Shown: in pieces, positions 36,783 to 49,210 of the stretch
Layout of the letters: each line of letters starts with the position of its first letter
How positions within the stretch are numbered: the first letter of the stretch is position 1
Notes under the pieces: generated by a model
The model's database searches: none
What the model saw: the letters and a program-made list of their open reading frames with translations, nothing else
Told to the model about the DNA's origin: nothing
Assembly: GCA_027574665.1 (NCBI GenBank)
Contig: CM050690.1
Coordinates: 67,995,433-68,059,432, forward strand
Source: Rhynochetos jubatus
Lineage: Eukaryota > Chordata > Aves > Eurypygiformes > Rhynochetidae
Direction of reading: 5' to 3'
DNA: 64,000 nucleotides
Made by a program: the position numbers and the translations under genes

Positions 36783-39700
36783 CATGACATTCACGTGGAA
36801 GAGGAGGCACAAGGGGGGCAGAAAAAACACTCACCAGCATCACTGAATGAGCGCAGAGATGATATCCAGTCCTTCTCTTTCACCTAAGCCTACTGAATCC
36901 TTCATGGGAGCATCCTCACAGAAGGAAGAAACTTGATATCAGGGAGGATTAGGTCAGCACTAGATTGCTTTGGTATATGGCAGGATGAAAATGAATTTGT
37001 CAATAGCACTTGGGATAGCTTAGAGATACCTTCCCCCTCACACTCTATTTCTTAGGGTTGTAACTATTTCCCTTTTGGAGGCTAAGTTGGTAGAAGGTCA
37101 ACAGGTGGAGTTTGCCGAGCCAATTCCCTCTCTAAGACAAGAATTAATTGTGTGGAAAATTTTGGTGTTTGTTTCCCAGAAATAGGGAAGGGTTGAGAAT
37201 TTAGTTCACTAGATGGGAATCATAAGCGTGTCAGAAATGTTACCATAGAGCAACTCAGTTATATTTGTTATAAAATGTAGTTAATAGCTACATTATCAAA
37301 CAGAGGAAGAGTTGTCTTAGTCCACATGAAGAGATGAAACAAACATACACTTATACTAGTTTAGGGCCTCAGACAGTTCTGACAGTGCCTAGGAAAAAGC
37401 AGCATAATTTAAAACTCCTGACAAACATAAATATCCCAAGCAACGTGTCTATGTTGTGTGGCTTTTAAATATTGCTCTGTGACTCTATACTGGTAAACAG
37501 AATTCAGCCCTGCTCTGGCCAAAGCCATTACACGTCATACCTTAGTGCCAAACCTCCTAACCAGGCTGCATGATTCTGAGGCAGGACCCACAGGAGTTCA
37601 TGGCTTCCTAACTGTAGGGCAGCTTCCCAGGAGACAGCAGGTGACCTTCTGTGGTGTAATCTCTGTAACTACTTGCTGGTCTACCTTCCCTTCTCTTAGG
37701 TAGCTGGCTTAGTGTGACCAAATCTCTGTTTATTCCTTGCTTTTTCTTTTCTTCCTGATTAAAAACCATATGCAGGACATTGAGCAATGAAGAGTCAAAC
37801 CAGGTACTTAGCTGAGCTGCAGTCTCATTCTGTCTGCCCTGCAGGAGGCTTCCAGTGCATCTGTGTGAGCTCAGGGAAGGAGCACCTAACAGACTTGCAT
37901 CCCAGTCCTCTGACTACACAATGAAGTCCTTCTTTTCTTCTGTCAATACCTCCTTGGTTAGCTACATGGATCTAAGAGCTTTGACTTAAACATGCTAATT
38001 TTTTAGCAAGGGAACACTCTGGAAGGCAGTTTTAATGGCTGTCAACTAAAACTTGGCGGTAGGCTTTCCCTAGGACACACTATACAAATCAATGAACCAA
38101 GGTCTTTGAATCCCTTGTCCTTCCAAAGCGTCCTCCCATATGTCCCATGTTCCCTTTTCCCCCTTTGTAGGATTAACACTTTGTTATCATTCAAGCAGTT
38201 ACTTGGTGGGTTATGAATCCCCACAGACTATCCTTGCTTAAATATACGAATACAGATTTTGATGTACAAAGGCAGCAGATGCTAAACTTTTTTTTTTTTT
38301 TTAACTTCGTGAATCTGCGGCTAGAAATACAATACAATACATTCAGGACAACAATAATTGCGCCTTCTGTGAAAAGCAAAACCTGATAACATCAATATAG
38401 AAGGAGTTTGTCTTCTTCTGAAGCTATTTTATTCTGCTGATTTATTCGGCTACTCACCTCAGGACACGACTAGATTATTTATTTCAGTGAGGAAAATTAA
38501 CAGGGTAGACAATTTTGCCTTCTCACAGAAGGGACTCACCTGTCATAGCCAGGTTTTTCATTGTTCCTCACAATTACAAAAGGTTATGATAAGACTAGTC
38601 TATTAGTCTAGTCATTGAGTGATGAAGGACAAACACTGTATATCTGGCTCAAATGGATGCCCAAACTACAGTGTCATATGGGAAGGGTTAGAGGATATGG
38701 AGGAGATGTTTACTGAAGACAGCAGCGTTATTGCAGGGTATCCAAACGATCTCTGGAGCTGTAAACTATAGCAATAAGGGAATGGCTCTATCTTTAGCAG
38801 AGAGTAACCTGCAACATAAATATTTAGGGCTCATAAATGAAGAGGACCGGCGTATCATATTCTCTCTTTTTCTGTCAGAAAGCATTCAATCTGTGCTGAA
38901 CAATGTCTATGCCAGAGAAATAAGCACCAGCATTTCACGTAAAGCTATGTCTAAGATCCCACTCTTGTTCACTTAAGTAGTGGGGGTATTAAATAGTATG
39001 GAGAAGCACAGCTAAAACATCAGTATGGTGCAAAAAGGCTGCTGTAGGGAGCTGAATATGTCAAGGTCTGTGCACAAAACCACAGTGCCTTTGCAGGGGG
39101 ACCTATCATGAGAGATGTCTGTCCAGCCCTTTGGGTGACCCTTTTAGTTTTTGTGGTGTTGCTTCTCAATATAACTTACAGGAAATATGTTTTAACAGCT
39201 GTCCTGCTGCTTCTTGGACATCGCATAGAAACAGGCTTTCTGCTACCATTACCTAATACTAAGTATCTAATTCCTCATCAAATTCATCAGGTGTGAGTTG
39301 CCTATAATTTACAGCAGTTTCTATGCAGGTTGTTACCTTTGGCTGATTCCATGGTTTACCATTCTGAGCGTTTATTCGGATCTTCTGAGACCCATACAGA
39401 CATACACATGTGTGACTGCCAGGGATAAGAACCATCAAAATATTTTTTTTAAGTTGGACTTGCTGCTTGCTTCTACCCAAGAATTTCACTGGAACATGTT
39501 TTTCCCATGTTAGTCTGGTGCTTTATTCTCAGGATTTTTTTCCCAGACCAGAAAAACAATCTATATAAATTTTATCGTGCAGACGAATACAACTTTATCC
39601 AAAATATCAAGACTGGACCTTTCTACAAGACAAAACTGGAAAGTTTAAAAGTATAATTATGGATTAGGATTAAATTAAACTGGGTTTACATATCTTTGAA

Positions 39701-41067
39701 ATATTAAATAACTCTGTAATTTAATGTCATATTTCAAATTAGTTAAGAGGCCATGGAAAGAACTCCAGGGCCTCTGATTTCTACACAAAAACCTGAAAGG
39801 AGGTTGCTGGGGTAGATAATCCTCTTAGTACATTGCCAAAATTATTTCCGAGATTGCTCTGTGGAAAAATTTGACCTGGATTAATCCATGTGAAAGATCT
39901 TCCATTGCTGTCCAGCTCTACCCAATTGCAGATAGCAAGATACCAAAGATGGAGAAAGGATTATAGTCTTGCATGAATTTGCTACTAAACTTCAATCAAC
40001 CATTCAGTTTGCTATCTACTGATAACATAGACTGAATGTGTACTAATTCATCACTACCTCCAGAAAGCTTTATGTACAACAAACTCTGTAGAAACCTGAA
40101 CATTTAATGGGAAAGGAAAATATTCCACAATGTGTTAAGCAGTGAATCAAAATCAACCATTCATTTTTAAAGATTATCTGAAATTATTTTGAAGAACATG
40201 CTTTTTTTCTGCACTGTTGGCACTGTTGGTTTTTTTTTGGGGGGGGGGGGGGGGGCGGGGCAGCGTTTCTCTGCCCGGTGGTTCTGCACTTTTGTGAAGT
40301 AGTGAGCTGCAAAAAATCTCCAGTGAATGGATAATTATACAAATTGTTTATTTTCATTGTGATTTGTCACCGTTTCTTTGATGCAACTCTTGTTATAGTG
40401 GTTTGCTCAGGTACTTCCTAAATTACCTCTTAATTTTTTTGTCTGTGTCTTCACAATCACAGTGAACACAACCTTCCTCACATTTCAAGGCAGAAGATAC
40501 TTAACCAGGTCCCCAGCATACTGCAGCTATGTGCTAGTTCAGTGCAAGGGGGCAATTTCATAGCACAAGGCCAGACCAGGCAGCTTTTTCATACTCCATG
40601 CAATAGCAAACCTAAACTATCAGTGTTGCCTGTTCTGAGAAGCAATAAGTAACAGAAATTCTCCATTCACAGATGTGTTCTCACAGTTTTCCTCCAGGAC
40701 ATCATCTGTTACTAGTGATTGAAAAGGATGGTTTTCCAGCTGCAGGAACACAGATGGTGCTAAAGATGGGCTACAAAACTTGCCAGCAACTCTCCTGCCT
40801 TGATTCTGCCTCTCTTGTGCAACAGAGCTCCTCAGTCTTAAGGAAAGTGGGTGTAGCTCAAGAAGTTGAAGGTTTCCTAGGGGTAGCTTAAAAGTGCTTT
40901 TTAAAATGAAAGCATGGGACTTTGTTCACTCTCACATCAACATATGTGTGCTGGGGAAAAGGACTGTATGCGAAAGCCAAAAGGAAGAACATAGCCATGA
41001 AATGTAAAGAGAAATAAACAAAATATTACAGACTGGTCTAAGGGTTCTGATTAATTTGACATTACAG
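36783..41067. other. Mostly non-coding stretch with simple repeats
   Basis: There is a run of 15 T at 38,288-38,302. A G17 run at 40,239-40,255 follows a T run. A small inverted repeat GACTAG...CTAGTC is at 38,593-38,613. Two frames look slightly more protein-like than the background (38,731-38,976 plus; 39,259-39,489 minus) and are treated separately or rejected. No transposon is recognised. Confidence 0.5.
39259..39489 (-). other. Weak exon-like open frame (minus strand)
   Basis: A 76-codon minus-strand frame with mixed, charged, protein-like composition, ending in 'NYRQLTPDEFDEELDT' before TAG. A good splice-acceptor match, a pyrimidine-containing stretch ending CTGGCAG, lies inside it on the minus strand near 39,421. 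From that point the frame stays open for about 54 codons to the stop. A donor-like AAAG|GTAACA also occurs at about 39,336. I do not recognise the peptide. It may well be chance. Confidence 0.15.
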
Positions 41068-41217
41068 GCAGCATGCACACCAGATACCAAGGCAATATGT
41101 CAATATGCTAACTAACACAATGACTAACGGACTTAACTGTGTTGTCACCGCTTTTGTGCTGAAGAATGCGGTAACGAGCTTTACGCAGCTGGTGGATATG
41201 TTAGAACATAAATATGG
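41068..41217 (+). other. Exon-like segment (candidate internal coding exon)
   Basis: The segment is exactly 150 bases. It is preceded by an acceptor-like TTTGACATTACAG with branch-point-like TCTAAG and CTGAT upstream, and is followed by a textbook donor GTAAGTATG at 41,218. One frame (codons from 41,069) is open throughout, with 49 full codons reading 'QHAHQIPRQYVNMLTN...NGLNCVVTAF...LVDMLEHKY'. Its length is a multiple of three, so skipping it would keep frame. It holds five CpGs in CpG-poor surroundings, as coding exons often do. In-frame stops lie just outside on both sides (TGA at about 41,057 and TAA at 41,219), as expected for an exon bounded by introns. I do not recognise the protein. 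The minus strand is also open here, so the coding call is tentative. Confidence 0.35.
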
Positions 41218-42990
41218 GTAAGTATGTTGCTGGTTTTAGTAGTGCTAAAATAGTGCTTTTAGTACTTATTTAGCAAAGAAATCTGAAAATGGAGATGTGC
41301 ATGCCCTATGAGAGAATTTAAATGCACACCAGAACTGCATCAGTGTGAATGCTGGGTTGCTCCATCCCCTCTTCAAAGGGACACAACAGAGAAATGTGCT
41401 TATAATCTGACTTTATGTCTGAGGGGTTCTGAATCAATTGCAAGAATAAGAATGTTAAAGTTGATTTCCTAGCTGTGTCTCTTCATTTGGAACTATATGA
41501 AGTTAGTCTTCTCTTTTGTCATTTAACATGTCTGGCAGCAGGTGTGAAGTCCCACCACTTTGGTGGGTCTGTGGTTCTTCAGAATGACACACAAACACCA
41601 CCATTTCATTTCAGCATTTACCTCACAGATATATTTGATAAGGACAACGTGTAACTGCTCTGTTACCTCCAATAGCTCAATTACACTTAAAATAAAACAG
41701 TATTTTCCTAAAGTTCCTTGAGAGTAGTAGAAAAAGTGGGGAAAGATCAGCATGTCCTAGTTTGGTGTGAACATCCAACCTGAAACTTTACAATTGCTGC
41801 TCTACTTGGACTATATCTGGAACACAGTAAAACGAAGAGCAAATTGGACATTAAAATGTTCACAGTTAGTTGGAGGAATAATGTTTGACAGGACAAAGAC
41901 AGGCTAAGTTTTGTTAAAATCCAGATAAATTGTTAAAATGTGCTGGTAATGTGAAGCTATACGGTATGCTTGTGAACAGAGAAGCAATGTTATAGAAATA
42001 TCCTAAATAAGTCCTATATTTTCTTTTAATTTAAAAATATTTCAGCTACTTTTTATTATTGTACCTGAAAACACTGGTACCAAAAGGATTAAAGGACCTC
42101 ATGCTTCATTGGGAGTACAAATATGAGTGTCGAAAAACACGAGCAGGATTATTTGGATCAAGAACACCTCGGTACTAGGGCTACATACACTATAGCCCAT
42201 GTTTTGCATTGTATTGTCTATTGATGGAGCATCTGATAGACAAAACCCAAAACATAACTTTGGTCTGTTTCTTTTCCTAAAAAATAGGGTAACTGTACCT
42301 TTTTTCCCTGAAAGACTACACACTGGAGGTTATAATTAAAGACTAACCACCAGAAATGCTCCATCTAAGTTAGAGCCATCCAGCTGATCTTGGCAAAAAG
42401 TGTGGACATCCTCTGCACCCATGGAAGACAACACAAGATGTGCAATGTGGCCAGACAAATGGGTCAGAAATTTCTAATCCATAAAGCATCTTCACCATTT
42501 AGGTCTCTAGCAGTTCTTAGGCGATCATACAAACACCTGTAATTCACAAAAGTGCTTTGGTCAAGACAGAAATAAGATCATCTGCTCAAGTTGATGTATC
42601 CCCAGGTGAAAACTCCTGGCTTTATAAAAGTGAACTGAACAGTCTCAAACAGCCCACACATTATCTGTGTGTAAAGTTCAAGCTAAGAATTATAAAATAC
42701 CCATTCCTTTTCAGTTTAGTCATCTAGTTTGAAATAAATCTGGACAACGCAAAGCCAAAATACAAATTCTTGTGTGCTGACTTCGAGCTCCACTGCACTC
42801 CAAGAGGAAATTCCATGTTCTAAGGAAAATCTCTTCCAAAGGTCTGGATCAGAAGTCCTCTAGAAACAAGCATAGAGCTGTTTAAAGTACAAAGGAAGGA
42901 AAGCTGCTCTGCAAAACAATCTCTGCACTGTTTTTCATTTCCTGAATGCAATTATTCTACAATGACATTTTCTTCCCCTGGTTTGAATTT
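41218..42990. other. Non-coding stretch, no recognised element
   Basis: AT-rich sequence without a recognised repeat. The only longer frames (41,523-41,753 and 42,099-42,323, both minus) have no domain and no splice context. Confidence 0.5.
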
Positions 42991-43110
42991 AGAATCATAG
43001 AATATCTCATGTCCAAAGGGATCCATAAAGGTCTTTGAGTCCAACTTGAGTCCAAACCCTTTAAGTCCAACTCCACTTGCCATGAACTAGTGTAATCTGC
43101 CATCAAATGG
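42991..43110 (-). mobile_element. CR1 LINE 3' end fragment (minus strand)
   Basis: It begins 'AGAATCATAGAATATCTCA', the complement of a CR1 3' end. It continues with the complement of the adjacent UTR ('gggatccataaaggtc', 'gagtccaact'). A local duplication has copied the GAGTCCAA word (43,038-43,069). The right limit is approximate. Confidence 0.7.
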
Positions 43111-45934
43111 ACTTTATCTGTTCTTAGGCAGTTCTGCCTGCTGTTTAAACTGGAGGCAGTACAAATAAGTACTAAAACTCCTGAAATATTTCTATTTTAC
43201 TTTTATAGACAAATAAAATGCTTCTCCAGGTTCACAGCTTTGTACCAAAACTGTATTAAGACTCCTTGTTTTTAAAAGCCATCTAGCTATTAAACTTCAC
43301 TTCTGTCTGTCTTCTAGAAACTGACACACTTGTCCTTATTCACGGAAGGGCTAATTGCACTCTCTGGATGTAAAGATGTTCTCATCTGCTTGCTCAACCA
43401 CACTTGCTGATTTCCCTGACCTTTAAACTCTTCTTGCAGAAATAGGTACAGCACTAAGGTCATATTAAATGTCAATTGGCAAATGTCAATACGTGCACTG
43501 AAGCATTTAAGTTATCCATCTCACAGAGAAAGTGATGAAAACTATTTTATTGAAAACAATGTCAGACTCCATGACAGAGAGACTCGTTGCAAGGGAGGAG
43601 TTACCAGTTAGGAGAGCTGGAGGACAGAAGTCCAGTCAGAGTATGAGGAAGCGTTTAGGGTAGTTTTCAGCTGTGTTCTTGGCTATAGAAGTTAGAATGT
43701 CAGAGGAGAAAGCTAAGCCTGGATCTTAAGGAACTTGAATCGTGTTAAGAACAGCATGTATGAAAAATGCACCTTTTCCTCATCTCTGACACCACTGATA
43801 AAACTGGCTCTGTGAAACCAAGTCATGAGGGACTCCACTGGTTTTATCATGAGTTAACTCTGTCCTGGAGAGAAAGACAACACAGATTTTATCCTTTACA
43901 CAGCCAGCACCTAGCCAGCACCAAGCAACCTCAGTTTCTTGACTGTATGTATTGTAACCTGTAGCTAGTTTTAATTTCTCTAAGTAAAAAAATGGTTCTA
44001 TGCTTTGATTTCTGTGCATTTCCTATCTCCATATAAATTCTGTAATGCATACCAAAAGTTAGCTGAATGTTCAACAAACAGGGAGAGAATCGACCCACTT
44101 CAGCCTGGTGGTGGCTGAATTATATCCCCATGAGACCTCATGTGTACCACCAGCTTCTGAAGCATCTCCTACAGCTGACAGTCTCAACACTGTAGCAGGC
44201 AGCTGGTTAATTCCAATAAAGAAGCCACTCCTAACTGTCCCAGGTTTTTCTGGGAACAATGTCATTTTGTTTTATTTCTGTACCAGCCTTGAATAGTAAA
44301 GACTTAACACAGAGGTCACACTTACCTTCCACCTGTCTTTTTTTCACTGCCTTCCACTTACTTTCTCTCTGCATCAAAACACTACAACATCTATTTAATA
44401 AACCAGTAAAGATAATAATTCTAGATTTCTAACTTATTAACCAAATAATTTATTAATAAAATTAATTCTGTTCATAAAATAATGCAACTTTTCAAGTCAG
44501 ATGGGTGTGTCAGTACATACACTTTGCTCCAAGTTTGAATAGACTGGGCTTAACTTAAGCTGAGAAAATTGAAATTGTGATTAACTTTTCTATGCTAAAG
44601 AACTTAATTGCTTGGAAAAGGGTTTAGATTTTGGACTCTTTCATTGCACATGTGCAGTCATACAGAAGCACTTCACAGTTCTCCAATTCTTTTAACTTAT
44701 CAAGTGTCACCTTCTATGTAAGAACAGGCCCAGAATTGACTGTATTTACAGCAGGAGCTGATGACATGCCAAAGGAGCAAGAAGGCTGGGGACTGGTGAA
44801 AATGGAGAACAAAATGCTTCCTGAAGGCTTGCTGCGCAGCAAAAGCTTCATTGTCCTCTGCATTTCTCATGATTCAGGGAATTTCAGCCAACAAGATGAA
44901 AGAATTTTTGGAAAAAAGACCATACTTGCTGGGACTGTTCCCTGAGCAGCTGTTCCTAGCATCCCAGGGAGGGACCTATTTTACAGCATTAAGACCACCC
45001 TCTGAGCCAACAGCAATAGCACTGTAAGTGTTGTTTTCCTGAGGGCTTGTGGGATTCACTAGAGCATTCATGTCTCCCCTTTTCTGCACTCATGTTCCTT
45101 TCTCCTTTTCCTCCTCCAGCAAGGGCCTTGGAGGAGCCCTAGGGAACCTTTCACTAAGTCAAGAGAGCAGAGCTAATGATGGTAAAAGGACAATGCCTCA
45201 CCCCACATGGGCATTTTACACTCACTGAAATAAAAAGAAGAACTCGCCCCCCGTCCCAGATAAGTCTGATTATTAAATACAGATTGGCAGACAGAATGTT
45301 TTTAGGATTCCTCCATGTGGTTAATATACAAAACAGTCCCACTGCCTCTCCCAAAAAATCCCAAATCAAAACCAATCAAACCTCTTCGACTATTAATGTA
45401 AGATAACAATTAAGTAGGGAGTGGAGCAAGAATTAGTTCCATTTCAGAGACCATCAATGTATAATAACATCCTTCACTGGATGTACTATAACAGTCTTCC
45501 TCATAGCAGAGTTACTAGCACAAAAAGCAATTCAATCTAGTGTCAACAGCAAATTAAATGTAGTAAAATGAGATGGCAAATTAATATAGTGAAAATGTAA
45601 GTTGAAGGTCTATGTCATTGAGTACAGATTCACAAACCTATGCAGTAATTATCTTTCAGAAATACAAAGCTGCATTTACATTTTTCTGTAAATCACAGTC
45701 CAGCAGAACATGTATCTTGCTCCTAAAGTAGACACAACTTGCTGACAAACTGAACTGTCATTCCACTGCTTGGTGGAGTGGAAGAACTGACATCTGTGCC
45801 AGTTTTGTTTGAGGAATATGTCACTGTAATCCTCAGCCCCTGTATCCAAGCCAATATACTCCTGATTTGTGCAGTAAGCAAAAACTGAAGATGTGTGTTT
45901 CAGGTGGAGGCCAGCATTTACCCAGTTAGCAGAA
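43111..45934. other. Non-coding stretch, no recognised element
   Basis: AT-rich, no transposon seen. The frame at 44,631-44,945 (104 codons) is the longest, with no domain recognised and no clear splice sites. Confidence 0.5.
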
Positions 45935-47047
45935 ACATATACATATGAAGCTACAAGCTACTCTCTCCAATAGGAAGAGCTGTTTACTTTTTTTTTTTTT
46001 TTTTCCCCCAGCAATAGACTTGATATTCAAGACATTTCTAATGCAAGAGTAAACTACAGCTTCCTGACACAGGTGTTCAAGGAGCTAAGAAGAGAGGTGC
46101 TCGGTTGGACCAGACACTCACAAACCATGAGCAATTGCTGGGGATATGAGGATCGGTGGTAGCCTTGACTGTAGTGACCATGAGATAGTAGAGGTCAGGA
46201 TCCTGAGAGACAGTAGCAGAGCAAATAGCAGGGTCACAACAGTGGACATCTGGAGAGCAGACTGTAATCACTTCAGAGAGCTACATGGAAAAATCCCATG
46301 GGAGACAGCCCTGCAGAGAAGAGTCCAGGAGAACTGATTGGCTTTCAAGGATCACCTCCTCCGAGCTCAAGAATGGTCCATGCCAACAAGCAGAAACCAA
46401 GCAAAGGGGAAAGAAGGCCCGCATGGATGAGCAAGGAGCTCCCGACTGGACTCAGGCATAAAAAAGAGGTGTACAGAAGGTGGAAGCAGGGGCGTGTGAC
46501 CCAGGAGCAATATAGAGGTCCTGTTTGACCGTGGAAGGATGGGTTCAGGAAAGCCAAAGCTCACCTGGAGTTTAATCTAGCAGGCAATATTATCGTTACA
46601 AAGAAAGATTTCTAGAGGAACATCAGGAGTAAAAGGCATCCTAGGCAAAATGAGGGCCTGTGACTACCCAAACAGGGACTTGATGGCAAAGAATGAAGAA
46701 AAAGCCAAGTTACTCTCTGATTTCTTTCCCAGCCTTCAGAAATCCCAGGTCCCCGAGACCAAGGGGAAAGTCCAGGGCAATGTACACTTGCTGTTGCTGA
46801 AGGACGATCAGGTTAGGAAGCATAAAACTGAATTTACACAAATGCATGGGATCTGATGGGATGCACTGAGTGCTGAGGGAGCTGTCTGATGTTGTTGGTT
46901 GTGGATTCTGCATCAGTGGAGGAATGCAAAATCCTGCTGGGCACAGCTTTCATCAACCTGCTTGAGCTGACCCTGCTTTATGCAGGGAGGGTGGACTAGA
47001 TGTCCTCTGTATAATGTCTCTTCCACCTTCAACCATTCTGTGACATT
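45935..47047 (+). mobile_element. CR1 LINE fragment, internally deleted
   Basis: A plus-strand CR1 copy. The leading 75 bases, ending in a T17C5AG tract (45,988-46,010), resemble the start of the copy at 13 kb. It continues with the endonuclease C-terminus ('GGSLDCSDHEIVEVRILRDS' from 46,155), the linker ('ERRPAWMSKELP', 'LRHKKEVYRRWKQG' at about 46,410-46,500) and the RT N-terminal phrase at about 46,800-46,888. It then jumps straight to a CR1-like 3' tail ('GGTGGACTAGATG' near 46,990, then the CCATTCTGTGAC end). Nearly all of RT is missing. The linker carries a TGA in place of the usual tryptophan and a frame shift. It is inactive. Confidence 0.8.
46253..46569 (+). repeat. Inverted-repeat arm A (317 bp, inside CR1)
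   Basis: Identical, apart from two substitutions, to the reverse complement of 51,389-51,705. A further 43 bases (46,188-46,230) are also identical to the other arm, after a short interval where the two differ by an indel. See the finding on gene conversion. Confidence 0.97.
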
Positions 47048-49153
47048 GTAGAGACAGAGTAACCAGTGCTCCAACTGCTCAGATCTCCAGCCCTACTACA
47101 GCTGACTTAACAGGAGGGAGCAAGTTTCTCCCAGGCAAGACCACTGAGCGGTGTCACCATCATGACTGCAACCAGGGAGGTCAGTTGAAGAAGAAGATAG
47201 TGAAGACCATTCAATAAGGTCAGGAAAACAAATTATCTGAATTTCTGGCACAGTCTGTGGAAACAGAACATACATCAAGCTCTATTTATGTAAGCACCTG
47301 TGCTTAGGAGCATAACCCAACTATTAAATGACAGGAGTGAAGAAGAAACTTCCCCACTGGGAAGCTTGCTCCATAATTACCAATTACTGGGGCTTCTGCA
47401 CTTTCCTTTGAAGGACCCCACAGTTGGTGCTGGCGCTTAGCCAGGGAAAGGATGCTGAGATGCTAACACGCTAGTTTATGAGGTGCAGGAAATATCAATT
47501 TACTTTTGTTAATTTTAATCCAGGTTTGAGGGCTGACTATTCTACAGGCAAGCCCTTACGTGTTGTCTGAAAAAAAAAAAAAAAATTAAGCTTGTTTCAA
47601 ATTTGGAAGTGTTTAAGAGTTTTTCCTACGTTTTCTAATTTTTGTATGAATCTGGAAAGGAAAATTCCTCCCACTTCCATTCACTGTCCATCCCATTTTA
47701 TTGCTGAATTTTTGCAAATATGTCCCACATGCTTACGTGGCTCTATCCACTTACTCTTCAGCCTCTGATTTTCTCATCACCTTATTGTCTTTTTGGGCAG
47801 GAACGGAATTGCAAGCTTCTAAGTCTCCCAAAGCACACAGGTTACATGAGCTCCCCAGACGCTGCCTCACGTAACTGCCGTGACGGCTAATGCCCTGGCT
47901 GTTTGAGGTGAAGGCAAAGGGATATGCATATTTTTTTCCATACGACTCACAGACCTTGAGCACTGTAAAGCCAGCAATGACAGAGTTAAACAAGATTATG
48001 AAAGCAGGTTTTTCAGAGTCCAGACTATGTTTGCAGCTTGAAAGCATACTGTAGCTTTGAGGAGAATTTTTCATTATTGGACAGAATCCAGCATCTCACC
48101 ATCTATGTTACAGTTTGCTCAAAGGCAATCATATTATGAAGAAGTAGCAGCCACATCTGTGGCAGCCACATATATTCCATCTGCTTTTGATTTTACCAAC
48201 TGGGAAAGTAAAACCCTAGTCATGGCACAAGACTGTTTTATAAGGATTAGTGCAAATAATTTGGCACTGACAAAATGTACATATAAATGTTTTTCCTTCT
48301 GCACGAGATATTTAAAAATTACATTTCCAGTGGATTTAATTACACTTAAAAGCTTTCACCATTTTTTCCAAGTCATTATAGTGCTTGCAAACTTCATTCA
48401 AAGAGTTCTGTTCCTCCCTTGCACAAAACATTGTCGGAGTGGGCTATTAAAAAACTTTTCCACACAGTGGTCTTTAATAGAGTATGGGTCTGGATGCCCG
48501 TATTTTACCTTTGCTCAGGTCAGTGTCATTAATGTCACCAGGTGAAGGCAGGTGGATGGTGTGAACATGGGGAGTGAGAAAGAAAAACAAACAAGAGAAG
48601 CAGGGGGACGGAAAATACAGTTCCACAACACATTTTCTCCTGTCACTGAGACCTGTCCCAGGTATCACCTGTACCCACCTCATGCAATAGTATTTATAAA
48701 GTGACCAGGCACTTCCCTGTGATCTTGTTACGCTATTAGACTAAGCACACATAACCTCATTTGTCTGAGGGGGAGAAACCTTTCATTTCTGGTTTAGTTC
48801 TGTGGGCAATGCCCATATGTTCCCACACCAACATTGATTAATTTATTTATTCTCCCTCTTTTTTTCCCCTCAGATCTTCACTTTCTTTCCTGTGTATTTC
48901 TCTCGATAAATCATAATCTCTAGCAAAATAAAGGTTTTACTATACTAGGCAAGTCAAAGCCATTTATGTCCCCTCTTCCTAATAATTTTGCTAATCCTGT
49001 CCTATACCTTTTCCAGTTGGGCAAACCTTTCCTAGGCATGGACAATGAAAACTTGCACAGTGTGCTGGGGAAATGTTGCCAATGCCTGGTATAATGAGAT
49101 GAATATGTTCTTATCACTACAGGAATTGATTAATGTGTCAGAGAGTTTTTGAT
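47048..49153. other. Non-coding stretch between CR1 copies
   Basis: An A run is at 47,570-47,585. A 162-codon frame (48,057-48,545, plus) is the longest non-repeat frame nearby. Its peptide is rich in F, S and C with no domain I recognise, so I regard it as chance. No transposon is recognised. Confidence 0.5.
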
Positions 49154-49210
49154 CAGAAATCCCAGGTCCCTGAGACCAAGGGGAAAGCCCAGAGCAGAGA
49201 AGATGCATCT
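49154..49210 (+). mobile_element. Orphan CR1 linker fragment
   Basis: The first 44 bases match 46,737-46,780 of the plus-strand CR1 copy at 40 or 41 positions. They then continue with words closer to the usual CR1 text ('agagaagatg') than that copy has. The flanks show no CR1 sequence. It is a tiny isolated piece of the endonuclease-RT linker region. Confidence 0.7.

Noticed and set aside
38731-38976. 81-codon plus-strand frame with charged, protein-like composition
   Set aside because: No recognisable domain. Only an acceptor-like TTGCAGG near the start and a poor donor (CAC|GTAAAG), which is not enough to call an exon.
46009-46013. Splice-acceptor reading of the T17C5AG junction as the true 5' end of the CR1 copy
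   Set aside because: Similarity to the 13 kb copy extends about 70 bases upstream of the AG, so the tract is internal to the shared element and not its boundary.
48057-48545. 162-codon plus-strand open frame
   Set aside because: Composition is chance-like (rich in F, S, C), with no known motif and no exon boundaries.
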